Below are positions 1 through 8,653 of a stretch of 34,874 nt of DNA, one piece after another. This DNA comes from Pseudocalidococcus azoricus BACA0444 (GTDB lineage: Bacteria > Cyanobacteriota > Cyanobacteriia > Thermosynechococcales > Thermosynechococcaceae). The notes below the pieces were generated by a model. The model was not told the origin of the DNA. It searched no databases and saw only the letters and a program-made list of their open reading frames with translations. The stretch spans positions 1 to 34,874 of the forward strand of contig NZ_JAVMIP010000027.1 of NCBI RefSeq assembly GCF_031729055.1, given 5' to 3'. The stretch's first letter is position 1. Each line of letters starts with the position of its first letter. Both the position numbers and the translations under genes were made by a program.

Positions 1-4
1 TTAA

Positions 5-1285
5 TCTCGGGAATCGTACCATAAAGTTCTAGAATACGCTGTAAGTGCAAGGGCCCTCCACCAGACTCAAGATCAGGAGATCCATACCTACGAAATTGAG
101 GATCGCAACTTTAGTCAACGGCTTGTCCAGTTCTGCCAGGCCCAGGCCATTCGGTTGATTATTTATCCCACACCGATGTTTTTAACCAGCCGTGACGAAT
201 TTCCCGGACTTGGCCAGGGGCGTAAACGCTTGTTCATGGCTAATTTTTATAAAAAGCAACGGCAGCGGCTAGGGATATTACTCGATCAAGCGGGCCAACC
301 CGAGGGGGGCCAGTGGAGTTTTGATCAGGATAATCGGCGGCGGCTTCCTGGGGATGTGATTGTACCGGATGTGACGTTCCCGGCCTGGACTGAGACTGTT
401 AAAACCGTGGCCCAACTTGTGGATCAGCTGTTCCCGTTGCACCCTGGCCGGACGGAGGATTTTTGGTTGCCTGTGACCCATAGTGCCGCCCAGGCCTGGT
501 TGCTAGAATTTTTAAGTGCCCGTTTGCCCCAGTTTGGCCCCTACGAAGATGCCTTACCCAGCCGCAGCCCCTTTGTATTTCATTCTGTCCTCTCTCCCCT
601 GCTGAATCTTGGTTTACTGACTCCCCAACAGGTCTTAACCGCAACTCTAGACTTTATCGCTGGGCATCCTGTCCCCTTAAATTCCCTCGAAGGCTTTATT
701 CGACAAATCATTGGTTGGCGGGAATATGTCCGGGGGGCTTACTGGGCCGTGGGATCGCAACAGGAAACCAGCAACTTTTTTAACCATCAACGGCAATTAA
801 GCGGGGCCTGGCAAACCGGAACAACAGGCTTAGTCCCAGTGGATCGGGTGATTGAAGGCTTAAAACTGCGGGGCTATGCTCATCATATTGAGCGGCTAAT
901 GGTGATTAGTAATGCTATGTTGCTTTGTGAAATTGCTCCCAACGCGGTGTTTACCTGGTTTATGGCCTGGTTTGTGGATTCGGCGGACTGGGTGATGGGG
1001 CCCAACGTCTATGGGATGGGGCAGTTTGCCGATGGGGGGCGAATGATGACCAAACCCTACATTTCTGGCTCGAATTATTTACGCAAAATGGGCGACTATC
1101 CCACTGGGGCCTGGCAAGAGGTTTGGGATGGGCTGTATTGGCGATTTGTGGACGCTAAACGGGATTACTTGGCCCAGAACCCACGCCTGTTAACCATGCT
1201 GCGAACCTTTGACCGCTTGGAACTCACCCGCAAACAACGGATTTTGGGATTAGCAGAGCAGGCCATTGCAAATCTGACGGTTTAA
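5..1285 (+). CDS. Cryptochrome/photolyase-related protein (PhrB/COG3046-like), N-terminus missing
   Basis: Member of the bacterial (6-4)-photolyase/cryptochrome-like family, FAD proteins involved in DNA repair or light sensing. Family landmarks are the WREYVRGAYW block near 715-745 and the NVYGMGQFADGG...TKPYISGSNYLRKMGDY block near 1000-1100. The reading frame carries family-like sequence (YHKVLEYAVSAR, then YEIEDRNFSQRL) back to position 5, but a TAA sits in frame at 2-4, and the only usable start further in is TTG at 155, inside conserved sequence. So the N-terminal ~80 residues of a ~510-residue protein are either outside the window in a broken frame or lost. The CxxC cysteines that hold the Fe-S cluster in PhrB are replaced: MGDY is followed by PTGAWQEVWDGLYW. 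I believe this cluster-less form occurs in other cyanobacteria. Family confident; functional state uncertain. Confidence 0.75.
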   Translation, partial: SRESYHKVLEYAVSARALHQTQDQEIHTYEIEDRNFSQRLVQFCQAQAIRLIIYPTPMFLTSRDEFPGLGQGRKRLFMANFYKKQRQRLGILLDQAGQPEGGQWSFDQDNRRRLPGDVIVPDVTFPAWTETVKTVAQLVDQLFPLHPGRTEDFWLPVTHSAAQAWLLEFLSARLPQFGPYEDALPSRSPFVFHSVLSPLLNLGLLTPQQVLTATLDFIAGHPVPLNSLEGFIRQIIGWREYVRGAYWAVGSQQETSNFFNHQRQLSGAWQTGTTGLVPVDRVIEGLKLRGYAHHIERLMVISNAMLLCEIAPNAVFTWFMAWFVDSADWVMGPNVYGMGQFADGGRMMTKPYISGSNYLRKMGDYPTGAWQEVWDGLYWRFVDAKRDYLAQNPRLLTMLRTFDRLELTRKQRILGLAEQAIANLTV

Positions 1286-1428
1286 TGAAAAATTGCTCTG
1301 TTGCTCCCGACTCCGACAATGAGGCCGATCCAAAAACAGGCTATCCAGGGTTAGGAAAATGGTTGAGGGGATTACGTTAGTGGGAAAATCTGGGTTGAAC
1401 CATTAATCTCACATTTGGAGACTGGGGA

Positions 1429-1650
1429 ATGCTTGAAGTTAACGCTCAGATGCACGAAGACTTGATGAAGGCGGCGGTGGGTGTGTTTCCGCTAACCCAA
1501 GACTTAACCAACCTGAAATCAGTGTCTGATATTAATAATGCCATGCGGAATACGGAAGCCATGCAGGCCTGTATCCAATACCTACAATCTATCCCAAAGG
1601 TTGCTGAGTTAATCACGGAACGCTACGTTGCTAGGGGAAACGCATACTGA
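1429..1650 (+). pseudogene. Truncated coq4-like gene copy
   Basis: The first 68 codons are a close paralogue of the N-terminal part of the coq4-like gene at 12141-12794: both contain NAQMHEDLMK, AVGVF, NTEAMQAC and ERYVA in the same order. Homology starts at this ATG and stops at 1632, exactly where an insertion-sequence inverted repeat begins; the last codons (RGNAY) are read from the element. The HDxxH-x11-E metal motif and the whole C-terminal two thirds of the family are absent, so it should not work as a Coq4-like protein. A TGGAG-like ribosome site lies about 10 bases before the ATG, so a 73-residue peptide could still be made. Confidence 0.75.
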
Positions 1651-2016
1651 AGCCACAAGGATACGAGCAAGATAATCATTGTCCCATCCAGCCTTGAGTC
1701 GCTTTTGACTCGTCCACGCACTCACCCTGTGATTTTTCTAACTGGTCAGTATGGCTCCTTTTTTCCCGCCCCAGTCCTAGGAGTGACCCACGGTCTTGCC
1801 ATCAATGGTGATGATGTCTTCGCTCCGCAAATGACGGCGCAGATGGTTAACCCAATAATCTCCAGAAGCTGATGCTCTAATAGATTCAAGGCTCTTGGGT
1901 CTTCTAGACTCTGGAAGTGCTCTTGCAAGATTGAACCCGATTCCGTAACCGGAGTCATAGCTAGTTTGATAACTCTACCCTCCCATCTTTACTTCTCTGA
2001 GTATGCGATTGCCCTG
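1632..2016 (-). mobile_element. ISAs1-family insertion sequence remnant with both inverted repeats
   Basis: The ends are 17-bp imperfect inverted repeats: TAGGGGAAACGCATACT at 1632-1648 and AGTATGCGATTGCCCTG at 2000-2016, matching at 14 of 17 positions when one is reversed. On the minus strand, the N-terminal ISAs1 transposase signature (LQEHFQSLEDPR, then LLEIIGLTICAVICGA) is read near 1850-1955, the mid-protein ITIDGKT motif near 1795-1815, and a C-terminal piece (LKAGWDNDYL) near 1665-1700. Complete ISAs1 elements are well over 1 kb, so most of the transposase has been deleted and frames shift between the pieces. It cuts the coq4-like copy on its left and lies 52 bp beyond the end of the cyclase gene on its right. 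It cannot move on its own. Confidence 0.8.
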
Positions 2017-2068
2017 AGCTACAACCTGACAATTAGCATTAAAACTCCCGTCCTGTGTGATAGTTAAC

Positions 2069-4063
2069 TCAAGTTGCAGGTGACTTCTTGGCATCCAAAG
2101 AGCGTCCAGGCCTGGGTTGGGGTTGGCGATGTCCTTGTACCAGATAGACTTGAATTTTATGTTCCTTACCTTTGAGTTCCAATGCCCCCCAGGCCTCGAC
2201 TTGATAGCGATCTGGAACATAGGCGAGGGTTTCCGCCGCAATTAAAATCCGACAGGGAGTGGGATGGCGATGTTTATCTACACTTTCAAGGCGAGAGGCG
2301 GTGTTGACACTATCCCCAATCACCCCATACTCCAAGCGAGTTTTGCTCCCTAAACTGCCCGCAACAATGGGCCCAGTAAAAATTCCGATCCGCATTCCCA
2401 CCTGGGGTAACCCTTGACGGCTCCAGGCCTGGTTTAATTCCCCTAAGGATTCCCCCAAAGCCAAGGCACAATCTACGGCGTTTTGGGCATCCTGGGCAAT
2501 CTCAGCCGCATCGGTGCGGGGAATCGGGACACCAAACACAGCCATAATTCCATCCCCCGTAAATTTATTAATCACCCCTTGATGGGCCTGGACAATATCG
2601 GCAACTTTTTCCAGATAGTCATTCAGCCAAGGTAAGAGGTCTTCTGGGGCCATGGTCTCGGAAATGGTACTAAAGCCTTTGAGATCTGTAAATAGCAAGG
2701 TCGCCACCAGTTTTTGCCCCGGTAAGCGACCATCTTGAAGGAGTTCGTTCCGCCGGAGCCAGAGGGTGGCCGCAATTTCTGGGGAGGTACTTTGACCGAG
2801 AAGCCGCATCACCATTTGCCGCTGTTGTTGAGCCTGTTGGGCGGTGTAGGTAATCACACTTGCGCCGGAAATAGCAAACGCCAAGGCCGGCGGGACGAGA
2901 GGAATCCAACCCAAGTGCAAAAACAGCCCATAGGCAATCCCAAACAAACTCCCTAAACTGAGAACGGCCCCAAACCCAATTAACCAAGGTTGGCGAAATC
3001 CCCAGGCCAGGAGTGACCCCAAACCAGCCCAAAGGGCAATCCAGACTAGCTCAACGGGCCATGACCAATACCAAAAGGTAGCGGGTTTGCCGGCCCCAGC
3101 ATCAAGAAATTGGCTGACCATTTGGGCATGAACAATCACCCCCGGCATCCGTTGGTCATCCTGTAGCCCAGAACTAAAGGGGGTATAGAAAAAGTCCTTA
3201 CCGCTCTCAGCCAATGTCCCAATCAACACCACACGGTTCTGAATCAAACTGGGATTAACCCGCCCCGCCAAAACATCCCCCAGGGACACCCAGGTGATCG
3301 CCCTATTATTCCCCCGATAGTTGAGCATGACTTGATAGCCTTGGGTATCGGCCTGGACATAGGCACCGGAGTTGGGTTGGAGGGGTTGAAAAATGGTTGC
3401 CCCCAGTTGCATTTCTTGGGGATTGTTGGGGTTGGCCTGAGGGCGAATTTGTTCATCTTGGAGATAGCGCAAGGCTAACCGCAGTGAAAAGGAAAATAGG
3501 GTTCCTGATTCCCCTTCCATGAATAAAATATTCCGGCGGACAATTCCCCCCGCATCCACAATCACGTCATTAAAACCCACCTGTTGGGGGGATAGGCCAC
3601 TGGGGGCATTGATAGTCGGATGGGTCTCATCACCAATTTTCGTGACGGCAAAAATCCGGTCGGAGGCTTGGAAGAGTTGGTTGAGTTGGGCATGGCCTGG
3701 GGGGAGGGGAAGATCTCGATAAATATCTAAGCCGATCGCTCGGGGTTGAGCAGCTAGTAATTTCCTGAGTAGCTCGGCATAGGCTTGATCCGGTAAGGGC
3801 CAGGTTTTTGTGCTCTGAATATCGGCTTCTGTAATGCCAACGACAATAATGCGAGGGTCAGGCATAGGCTCAGGGCGCAGTTGGATCAACCGGTCATAGG
3901 CAGCCAACTCCAAAGACTCCAAACCGCTCAGGCCCCGGACTCCCACGATCAATCCAGTCGAAATCACCGTTGCCAGCAGCACCACCAGGCCCGACAACAG
4001 TTGTCCCCAATCCGCCGGAGAAAGGCGTTGAGTAACATGGGACAATTTCAACCGCCAAGTCAA
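2069..4063 (-). CDS. CHASE2-domain adenylate/guanylate cyclase (class III)
   Basis: A 664-residue membrane signalling protein predicted to make cyclic nucleotide in response to an extracytoplasmic signal. Order of parts: N-terminal membrane helix (about residues 22-44), extracytoplasmic CHASE2 sensor (about 45-330), three closely spaced membrane helices (about 345-420), and a class III cyclase domain (about 450-640). Both metal-binding aspartates are visible, in FTDLKGFS and in NKFTGDGIMAVFG. The Lys of NKF is the type expected for ATP specificity. The Asn and Arg that stabilise the transition state lie in GDSVNTASRLES. The residue before VIGD, often Thr or Asp in adenylate cyclases, is Gly. 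The start is TTG, since a TAG lies three codons upstream in frame and GAGGTAGG precedes it. The coding end is 52 bp from the IS remnant. Confidence 0.9.
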   Translation of the reverse strand: MTWRLKLSHVTQRLSPADWGQLLSGLVVLLATVISTGLIVGVRGLSGLESLELAAYDRLIQLRPEPMPDPRIIVVGITEADIQSTKTWPLPDQAYAELLRKLLAAQPRAIGLDIYRDLPLPPGHAQLNQLFQASDRIFAVTKIGDETHPTINAPSGLSPQQVGFNDVIVDAGGIVRRNILFMEGESGTLFSFSLRLALRYLQDEQIRPQANPNNPQEMQLGATIFQPLQPNSGAYVQADTQGYQVMLNYRGNNRAITWVSLGDVLAGRVNPSLIQNRVVLIGTLAESGKDFFYTPFSSGLQDDQRMPGVIVHAQMVSQFLDAGAGKPATFWYWSWPVELVWIALWAGLGSLLAWGFRQPWLIGFGAVLSLGSLFGIAYGLFLHLGWIPLVPPALAFAISGASVITYTAQQAQQQRQMVMRLLGQSTSPEIAATLWLRRNELLQDGRLPGQKLVATLLFTDLKGFSTISETMAPEDLLPWLNDYLEKVADIVQAHQGVINKFTGDGIMAVFGVPIPRTDAAEIAQDAQNAVDCALALGESLGELNQAWSRQGLPQVGMRIGIFTGPIVAGSLGSKTRLEYGVIGDSVNTASRLESVDKHRHPTPCRILIAAETLAYVPDRYQVEAWGALELKGKEHKIQVYLVQGHRQPQPRPGRSLDAKKSPAT

Positions 4064-4222
4064 GGGAACCTACCTCAGGATCAATACAAATGATGATTTT
4101 TTAACGATTTTCCATGACACTACCCTAAACTCAGTTTGCAAGAATAAGAGAGTCATCGGCATAGTTTTTCAGAGAGTAGCCCGTGAGCGGAGTTTTATTG
4201 TGATTGGAGGAGTGATCTGTTC

Positions 4223-4732
4223 ATGAATTACCTTGTGGCTACGTTTCCGGAGCGATTTACCGCCGAAGCTGCTTATACTACGCTTGAAATGGCTGATTAT
4301 CCCCAGGAGCGCGTCAGTGTTTACGGTGGTGGGTATAAGACGATTGATCAACTCCAGGCCCTCTACGATCCTTTTTTAGCAGCGCGGCGGGAAATGCAAC
4401 GGATGCTGGTCTGGTTAGTTCCCTTTGGCTTCTTCGCCGGGTTTACCTTTAACCAAGTCACCCAGATTCAAATCCTCACCGGATTAACTGCCTTAGATAA
4501 CAGTATTATTGGCGGAATTTTTGGCGCGATTGCGGGGGGCCTGGGCAGTTTAACCGTTGGGGGGGGCTTAAAAGTTATCCTGAGCGGCAGATCGGGGACT
4601 CCCTTTCAAGCGCGATTACGCCAGGGCAATTATTTGATTGTGGTCACGGGGAACGAATCCCAAGTCCGCCAGGCCGAGCGACTCTTACAAAACCAATCGC
4701 CTCTGTATCTCCAGGCCTATGAGGATGAATAA
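4223..4732 (+). CDS. Conserved cyanobacterial two-helix membrane protein
   Basis: 169 residues. The N-terminal ~55 residues (NYLVATFPERFTAEAAYTTL, RVSVYGGG) look like a small ferredoxin-like sensor fold of the kind seen in general-stress-type proteins. Two hydrophobic segments follow, at about residues 62-80 and a Gly-rich one at about 94-118. The C-terminal part (GNYLIVVTGNESQVRQAERLL) repeats the sensor-like pattern. I recognise the overall pattern from cyanobacterial hypothetical proteins but know no function. The ATG is supported by GGAGGAG about 10 bases upstream. The gene is divergent from the cyclase gene, with about 160 bp between them for promoters. Confidence 0.8.
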   Translation: MNYLVATFPERFTAEAAYTTLEMADYPQERVSVYGGGYKTIDQLQALYDPFLAARREMQRMLVWLVPFGFFAGFTFNQVTQIQILTGLTALDNSIIGGIFGAIAGGLGSLTVGGGLKVILSGRSGTPFQARLRQGNYLIVVTGNESQVRQAERLLQNQSPLYLQAYEDE

Positions 4733-4850
4733 TCTCCCCTTGGCTATTCCTATAACTAAAAAATTAAGACTGTCCTCCTAACTTGTTTTCAGCAGTCCAG
4801 CGTCTAATTTATCGGCGCGAGATTGTTCTCCCATCCCACCCCCCTCGTCC

Positions 4851-5507
4851 ATGTCCTCCTTTCCCCAACAACCCTTGATTGCCGTGATTCGGGCTGAAAC
4901 TCCCCACCAGGCCCAGCAGATGGCCAAAACTGTTGCCCAGGCCGGCCTGACCGTGATTGAAATTACCTGGAACACCCCCCAAGCTCCCCAAGTGATTAGC
5001 CAACTGCGGGCCAACTTTCCCGACTGTCAGATTGGCACCGGAACAATTCTCCAGGCCACTGCCTTAACTGATGCCATCGCCGCTGGCAGTCAATTTATTT
5101 TTACCCCCCATGTGGATGTTGCCCTGATCCACCAGGCCCGCACTGCCCAAACCCCAATTATTCCCGGTGCCTTAACCCCCAGTGAAATTGTCCAGGCCTG
5201 GGAGGCGGGGGCAACTTGTGTGAAAGTTTTTCCAATTCAGGCGGTGGGGGGAGTGAATTACCTGCGCGCCTTGCAAGGGCCATTGGGGCATATTCCCTTA
5301 ATTCCCACAGGGGGAGTCACCCTCGCAAATACCCAAGACTTCCTCGCCGCCGGAGCTATTGCCGTGGGCCTATCCAGCAGTTTATTTCCGAAACACTTAG
5401 TTATAGATCAGGATTGGGCGGCAATTTATCAATTAGCGGTGCAACTCCAGAGCCGTTTGGGGAGGGCAGGTGAGTCGCATGAAACCGTTGCCGATGGGGA
5501 CGTTTAA
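4851..5507 (+). CDS. eda: 2-dehydro-3-deoxyphosphogluconate (KDPG) aldolase
   Basis: A class I aldolase that splits KDPG to pyruvate and glyceraldehyde 3-phosphate in the Entner-Doudoroff route; related family members act on KHG or KDPGal. A TIM-barrel of 218 residues. The general-base Glu is in VIEIT (about residue 39), the Schiff-base Lys is in CVKVFP, and the phosphate-binding PTGG follows. The RT found after the catalytic Glu in the E. coli enzyme is NTP here, as in other cyanobacterial and plant-type homologues, so the exact substrate is less certain. The C-terminus runs 107 bp into the convergent DUF1997 gene. ATG at 4851 has no strong ribosome site. Confidence 0.88.
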   Translation: MSSFPQQPLIAVIRAETPHQAQQMAKTVAQAGLTVIEITWNTPQAPQVISQLRANFPDCQIGTGTILQATALTDAIAAGSQFIFTPHVDVALIHQARTAQTPIIPGALTPSEIVQAWEAGATCVKVFPIQAVGGVNYLRALQGPLGHIPLIPTGGVTLANTQDFLAAGAIAVGLSSSLFPKHLVIDQDWAAIYQLAVQLQSRLGRAGESHETVADGDV

Positions 5508-6120
5508 CCAGTTTTAAGCCCAGGGTTTTGTGAAAATCATCCTGAACCTTAGCTGTGAGGCGATGGGAGACCTGTTTAACAATTTGAGCTAATATCCGAT
5601 CTCCTGTGGATTGCAATAACCGTTGGGGCAGGCGATAAATAAATCTGGGAAAGACAATCTCTACCTCTAAATTTAAATCCCAAGTCACATGGGTATAGTC
5701 TCGGATATTCAACCCCAGCAACTCCTGATCATTCGCATTAACGGAGCGGGGATGAAGCGTCATCGCGGCCTGGAAGTCCACCTCGTAGTTTAAGTAGGGC
5801 TGATCCGGGACTGGAATGGTTTGAATCCGATACACCCGATCATCTTCCGGCAAAAGATTCAAACCAATTTTCGGCTCTACGGTATAACCAAAGGAACCAA
5901 ACCGGCCAATGGTTAAGATATAGCCCGTCTGGCCAATCGGTTCAGCCTGCATCGGGCGGGCACAGCGGACAAACCATCCCTGATGGGCATCTAAATAGGC
6001 CTCAACCTCTGGGACTGGGGCATACATTTCCATCCAGCCTTTGAAACTTGTCCGAAACGTCAGTGGCTCCAAGGGGGACATCTCGGTTTCTGGGGCCTGG
6101 GGATGTTCAGAGGTGGACAT
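5401..6120 (-). CDS. DUF1997 family protein
   Basis: 239 residues of a family found in cyanobacteria and plastids. The conserved core is visible: YLDAHQGWFVRCARPMQAEP, then GYILTIGRFGSFGYTVEPKIGL, YEVDFQAAM, the VTWDLNLEVEI strand, and RLLQSTGDRILAQIVKQVSHRLTAKVQDDFH. There is no catalytic motif and the biochemical role is unknown. The ~40 residues after DDFHKTLGL are not family-like and lie over the 3' end of the aldolase gene on the other strand, so this tail is probably an extension created by loss of an earlier stop codon. An alternative start is the Met at residue 14. Confidence 0.85.
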   Translation of the reverse strand: MSTSEHPQAPETEMSPLEPLTFRTSFKGWMEMYAPVPEVEAYLDAHQGWFVRCARPMQAEPIGQTGYILTIGRFGSFGYTVEPKIGLNLLPEDDRVYRIQTIPVPDQPYLNYEVDFQAAMTLHPRSVNANDQELLGLNIRDYTHVTWDLNLEVEIVFPRFIYRLPQRLLQSTGDRILAQIVKQVSHRLTAKVQDDFHKTLGLKLVKRPHRQRFHATHLPSPNGSGVAPLIDKLPPNPDL

Positions 6121-6395
6121 CGATCACACAGAAGACTCAGCACAGGTGACTACAATCTTAGCGGCTTTATTCAATGTCCCAATTTAAATTTGCTTATGAA
6201 TAGCCAGAGAATTACTGAACTGAAATCTTCCTCCATTACCCTACATTTCCGGGTGGAGAACTGACTAAGACTTCCATAATGATGGCAAAATTAAGAGTTG
6301 ATATGATTCTAACTCAACCATTCTCAACCATTTAATGTGTTGATTTGTCTCTTTTCGTCAACTTAGCAGTAACGTTTAATCTCTCCTCCCCAGCC

Positions 6396-7052
6396 ATGCC
6401 GAACTCTGAGCATCTCAACATTTTGGAGCAAGGATGCCAGGCCTGGAACCATTGGCGAGAGCAATCTCCAGGGGTTAAGCCGGATCTAGGACAGGCTGAT
6501 CTGACCGGGACTGACCTCGCTCGTTTTAATCTAAGTCATACCAATCTGGAATCAGCCTTACTGGCGGGGGCCGATCTTCGGGGAGCATACTTAGCCTCAG
6601 CCTACCTCTACCGCGCCAATCTTTACATGGCTGACCTGATTGAAGCAAATTTCAGTGGGGCCTGCTTGGCCTGGGCCACCTTGGCGGGCAGCGATCTCTA
6701 TCGGGCTAACCTTTCCTTAGCAGATTTACGGGATGCCAACTTAGTTGGAGCCTTAATTCGCCGCGCCAACCTGTCCGCCGCGACCCTTGAACGGGCCAAT
6801 CTGACGCGGGCTAACTGCCTCCAGGCCAACCTGATGCAAACCAACCTCAGCCAGGCCATCCTAACTGAAGCCGTTCTAGAGTCCGCCAGCTTGATTGATG
6901 CCAACTTAACCGATGCCATTCTTGTCCAAGCTAACCTGATTAAAACCAATGCCTGTCGGGCCAACTTTCGGGGGGCGAATCTCAGTCATGCCGAAATCGA
7001 AAAGACCAGCTTCCGGGGCGCAACCATGCCCGATGGCCGACTTTACTGCTAG
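6396..7052 (+). CDS. Pentapeptide-repeat protein
   Basis: 218 residues, almost entirely tandem A(D/N)LxX pentapeptides from residue ~29 to the end (ADLTGTDLARFNLSHTNLES and onward, about 36 units), predicted to form a right-handed quadrilateral beta-helix. A short N-terminal helix-like region (EQGCQAWNHWREQSPGVKP) caps the helix. The ATG at 6396 is preferred to the open frame reaching TTG at 6345, because MPNSEHLNILEQG is a natural family start. Only 5 bp separate it from the next gene, so the two are probably co-transcribed. The target of such proteins in cyanobacteria is generally unknown. Confidence 0.88.
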   Translation: MPNSEHLNILEQGCQAWNHWREQSPGVKPDLGQADLTGTDLARFNLSHTNLESALLAGADLRGAYLASAYLYRANLYMADLIEANFSGACLAWATLAGSDLYRANLSLADLRDANLVGALIRRANLSAATLERANLTRANCLQANLMQTNLSQAILTEAVLESASLIDANLTDAILVQANLIKTNACRANFRGANLSHAEIEKTSFRGATMPDGRLYC

Positions 7053-7057
7053 AAACT

Positions 7058-7873
7058 ATGGAACTCTCACCCACCCGCCGCGACTTTTTTCGCACCCTGC
7101 ATGAGTCTCCCCTGAATTTAGCTAGAGCCGCGCTTTACATTGCCAAAGAGGAGTATCCCGAACTACTGGTGGAGGACTATATCCAACACTTAGAATTTCT
7201 GGGGCAATCCGTTAAAAAACGCCTCCCCACGGAACGCTATCCCCTGCGGATCATTGGCACAATCAATGATTATCTCTATGGTGAGCTAGGGTTTTCTGGG
7301 AATACAGCCGACTATTACAATCCGGAAAATAGTTTTCTCAACCGTGTCCTGGAGCGGCGAACGGGCATTCCCATTACCTTGGCATTGGTCTATTTAGAGG
7401 TGGCCCGGCGAGTTGACTTTCCCATGGTTGGGGTGGGGTTTCCGGGACATTTTTTAATTCGTCCTGATCTACCCGATGTCGAGATCCACATTGATGTCTT
7501 TCATAACGGGGAAATATTGTTTGCTCAGGATTGCCAGGCCCGCTTGGCGGAAATTTTTCAACAGGCTGTTCCCTTGCGTCCCGAGTTTTTCCAGGCCGTC
7601 ACTCCTCAGCAATTTCTAATTCGGATGCTTAGTAACCTGAAGCGAATTTACCTAGAGCAACGGGATTTAGAACGCTGTCTAGGGGCAGTGGAACGGATTC
7701 TGCTCGTGTCTCCCCAGGCCCCGGATGAATTACGAGATCGGGGAATTTTGTCCTATCACTTGGGGCGGTGGCGAGCGGCGCGGGCGGATTTACTGGATTA
7801 TCTGGCCACCCGGCCTTCCCTGGAACAACAGGCCCTGATTCAAGACATTCTCCGCCAAATGATTGATGACTAG
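7058..7873 (+). CDS. SirB1-like transglutaminase-fold/TPR protein
   Basis: 271 residues of the SirB1 N-terminal family. The N-terminal half carries the diagnostic segments DYYNPENSFLNRVLERRTGIPITLALVYLEVARR and GVGFPGHFLIR. The C-terminal third looks like two or three TPR-type helical pairs (NLKRIYLEQRDLERCLGAVERIL, then RGILSYHLGRWRAARADL). The transglutaminase Cys is not evident; Thr/Leu occupy the ITLALVY position, as in other SirB1-like proteins, so an enzymatic role is doubtful. It follows the pentapeptide gene by 5 bp and is probably in the same operon. Confidence 0.85.
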   Translation: MELSPTRRDFFRTLHESPLNLARAALYIAKEEYPELLVEDYIQHLEFLGQSVKKRLPTERYPLRIIGTINDYLYGELGFSGNTADYYNPENSFLNRVLERRTGIPITLALVYLEVARRVDFPMVGVGFPGHFLIRPDLPDVEIHIDVFHNGEILFAQDCQARLAEIFQQAVPLRPEFFQAVTPQQFLIRMLSNLKRIYLEQRDLERCLGAVERILLVSPQAPDELRDRGILSYHLGRWRAARADLLDYLATRPSLEQQALIQDILRQMIDD

Positions 7874-7904
7874 GGCCAGAACACCCTCCCTCAGCCATGG
7901 CATT

Positions 7905-7955
7905 GCTCATTTAGGACTCTGATTAGGGCAAGTCAAGAACTGCTTTATGAGTCCT
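7905..7955. repeat. Downstream repeat, copy 1
   Basis: A ~50-bp segment starting GCTCATTTAGGACT 31 bp after the SirB1-like gene resembles 28804-28858, 20 bp after the site-2 protease gene: about 70% of positions match in my hand alignment, including the shared CAAGTCA and TTTATG blocks. It could be a decayed mobile-element end or a shared processing element. Origin unknown. The rest of 7874-8185 holds nothing I can identify apart from the start signals of the next gene. Confidence 0.4.
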
Positions 7956-8185
7956 CTGTCTCAGGTTGCGATTCTCTCCGGCCAGCCGGTGTCAGGCCAT
8001 AGTGGTCAGTCTATGCCAGTTATTCTGGATCAACAACCAATCATAAACCTGCACATCCAAGCTGAATAGTTCGCGACCTCACTTCTAAACTAAAAAATGG
8101 AGCCTAGAGTTGGGCCGCTATCAAGCTCAACATGGGGTACTTAGTTGCATTGTTCTTAGTCGCCCCCTACCAAAGGAGCAAGATC

Positions 8186-8653
8186 ATGGGTGTGAGATTG
8201 ACCACAGTATTAGCCACAGCACTCTTGGCCTGGAGTGGCAGTGCCGTTATCGCCCAGGCCCAAAGTCGTAATTTTAATCCTGCGGAAGTACCCATCAATC
8301 AACCGATTATCCCGGAAGCGGCAACCCGGATTGATGGAGAAACAACCTTTTGGGATGATGTCGCCACTCTGGAAGGGGATGCCATCTTTCTGTTTGGAGC
8401 CCCAACCTACAAAGATAACGATATTTTCTGGACAGGCAAACGGGTTAATGCCCTCTATCGGGATCTTTTGCGTCAACAAGCCTCACCGAGTATTGCCCGC
8501 ACCCCTGATTTAGATACCCCCTTCTGTGAAACCATGGCCGGTCAAATGCCCCCTTGCCAGATATCGGTGCAACCCCCCATGACCCCACCCCCACCCGTTT
8601 ATTTTCCCCCTGTCTATCAACCTCCGGCCCGGCCTGTGCCTGCCCGTTTCTAG
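8186..8653 (+). CDS. Exported protein with Pro-rich tail, unknown function
   Basis: 155 residues. The N-terminus MGVRLTTVLATALLAWSGSAVIAQAQS is a clear Sec signal peptide with an AQA-QS cleavage site. The mature part has a ~90-residue region (ETTFWDDVATLEGDAIFLFG, DNDIFWTGKRVNALYRDLL) and a Pro-rich end (PPMTPPPPVYFPPVYQPPARP). Two Cys flank the junction (FCETMAGQMPPC) and could form a disulphide. The start at 8186 is chosen over the in-frame ATG at 8132 because AAAGGAG lies 7 bases upstream and the signal peptide begins there. Not recognised as a named family. Confidence 0.75.
   Translation: MGVRLTTVLATALLAWSGSAVIAQAQSRNFNPAEVPINQPIIPEAATRIDGETTFWDDVATLEGDAIFLFGAPTYKDNDIFWTGKRVNALYRDLLRQQASPSIARTPDLDTPFCETMAGQMPPCQISVQPPMTPPPPVYFPPVYQPPARPVPARF

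Noticed and set aside
6698..6964. 88-codon minus-strand frame inside the pentapeptide gene
   Set aside because: Its repeated LARxRLA-like sequence is the mirror of the pentapeptide codon repeat; repetitive genes routinely leave such open antisense frames.
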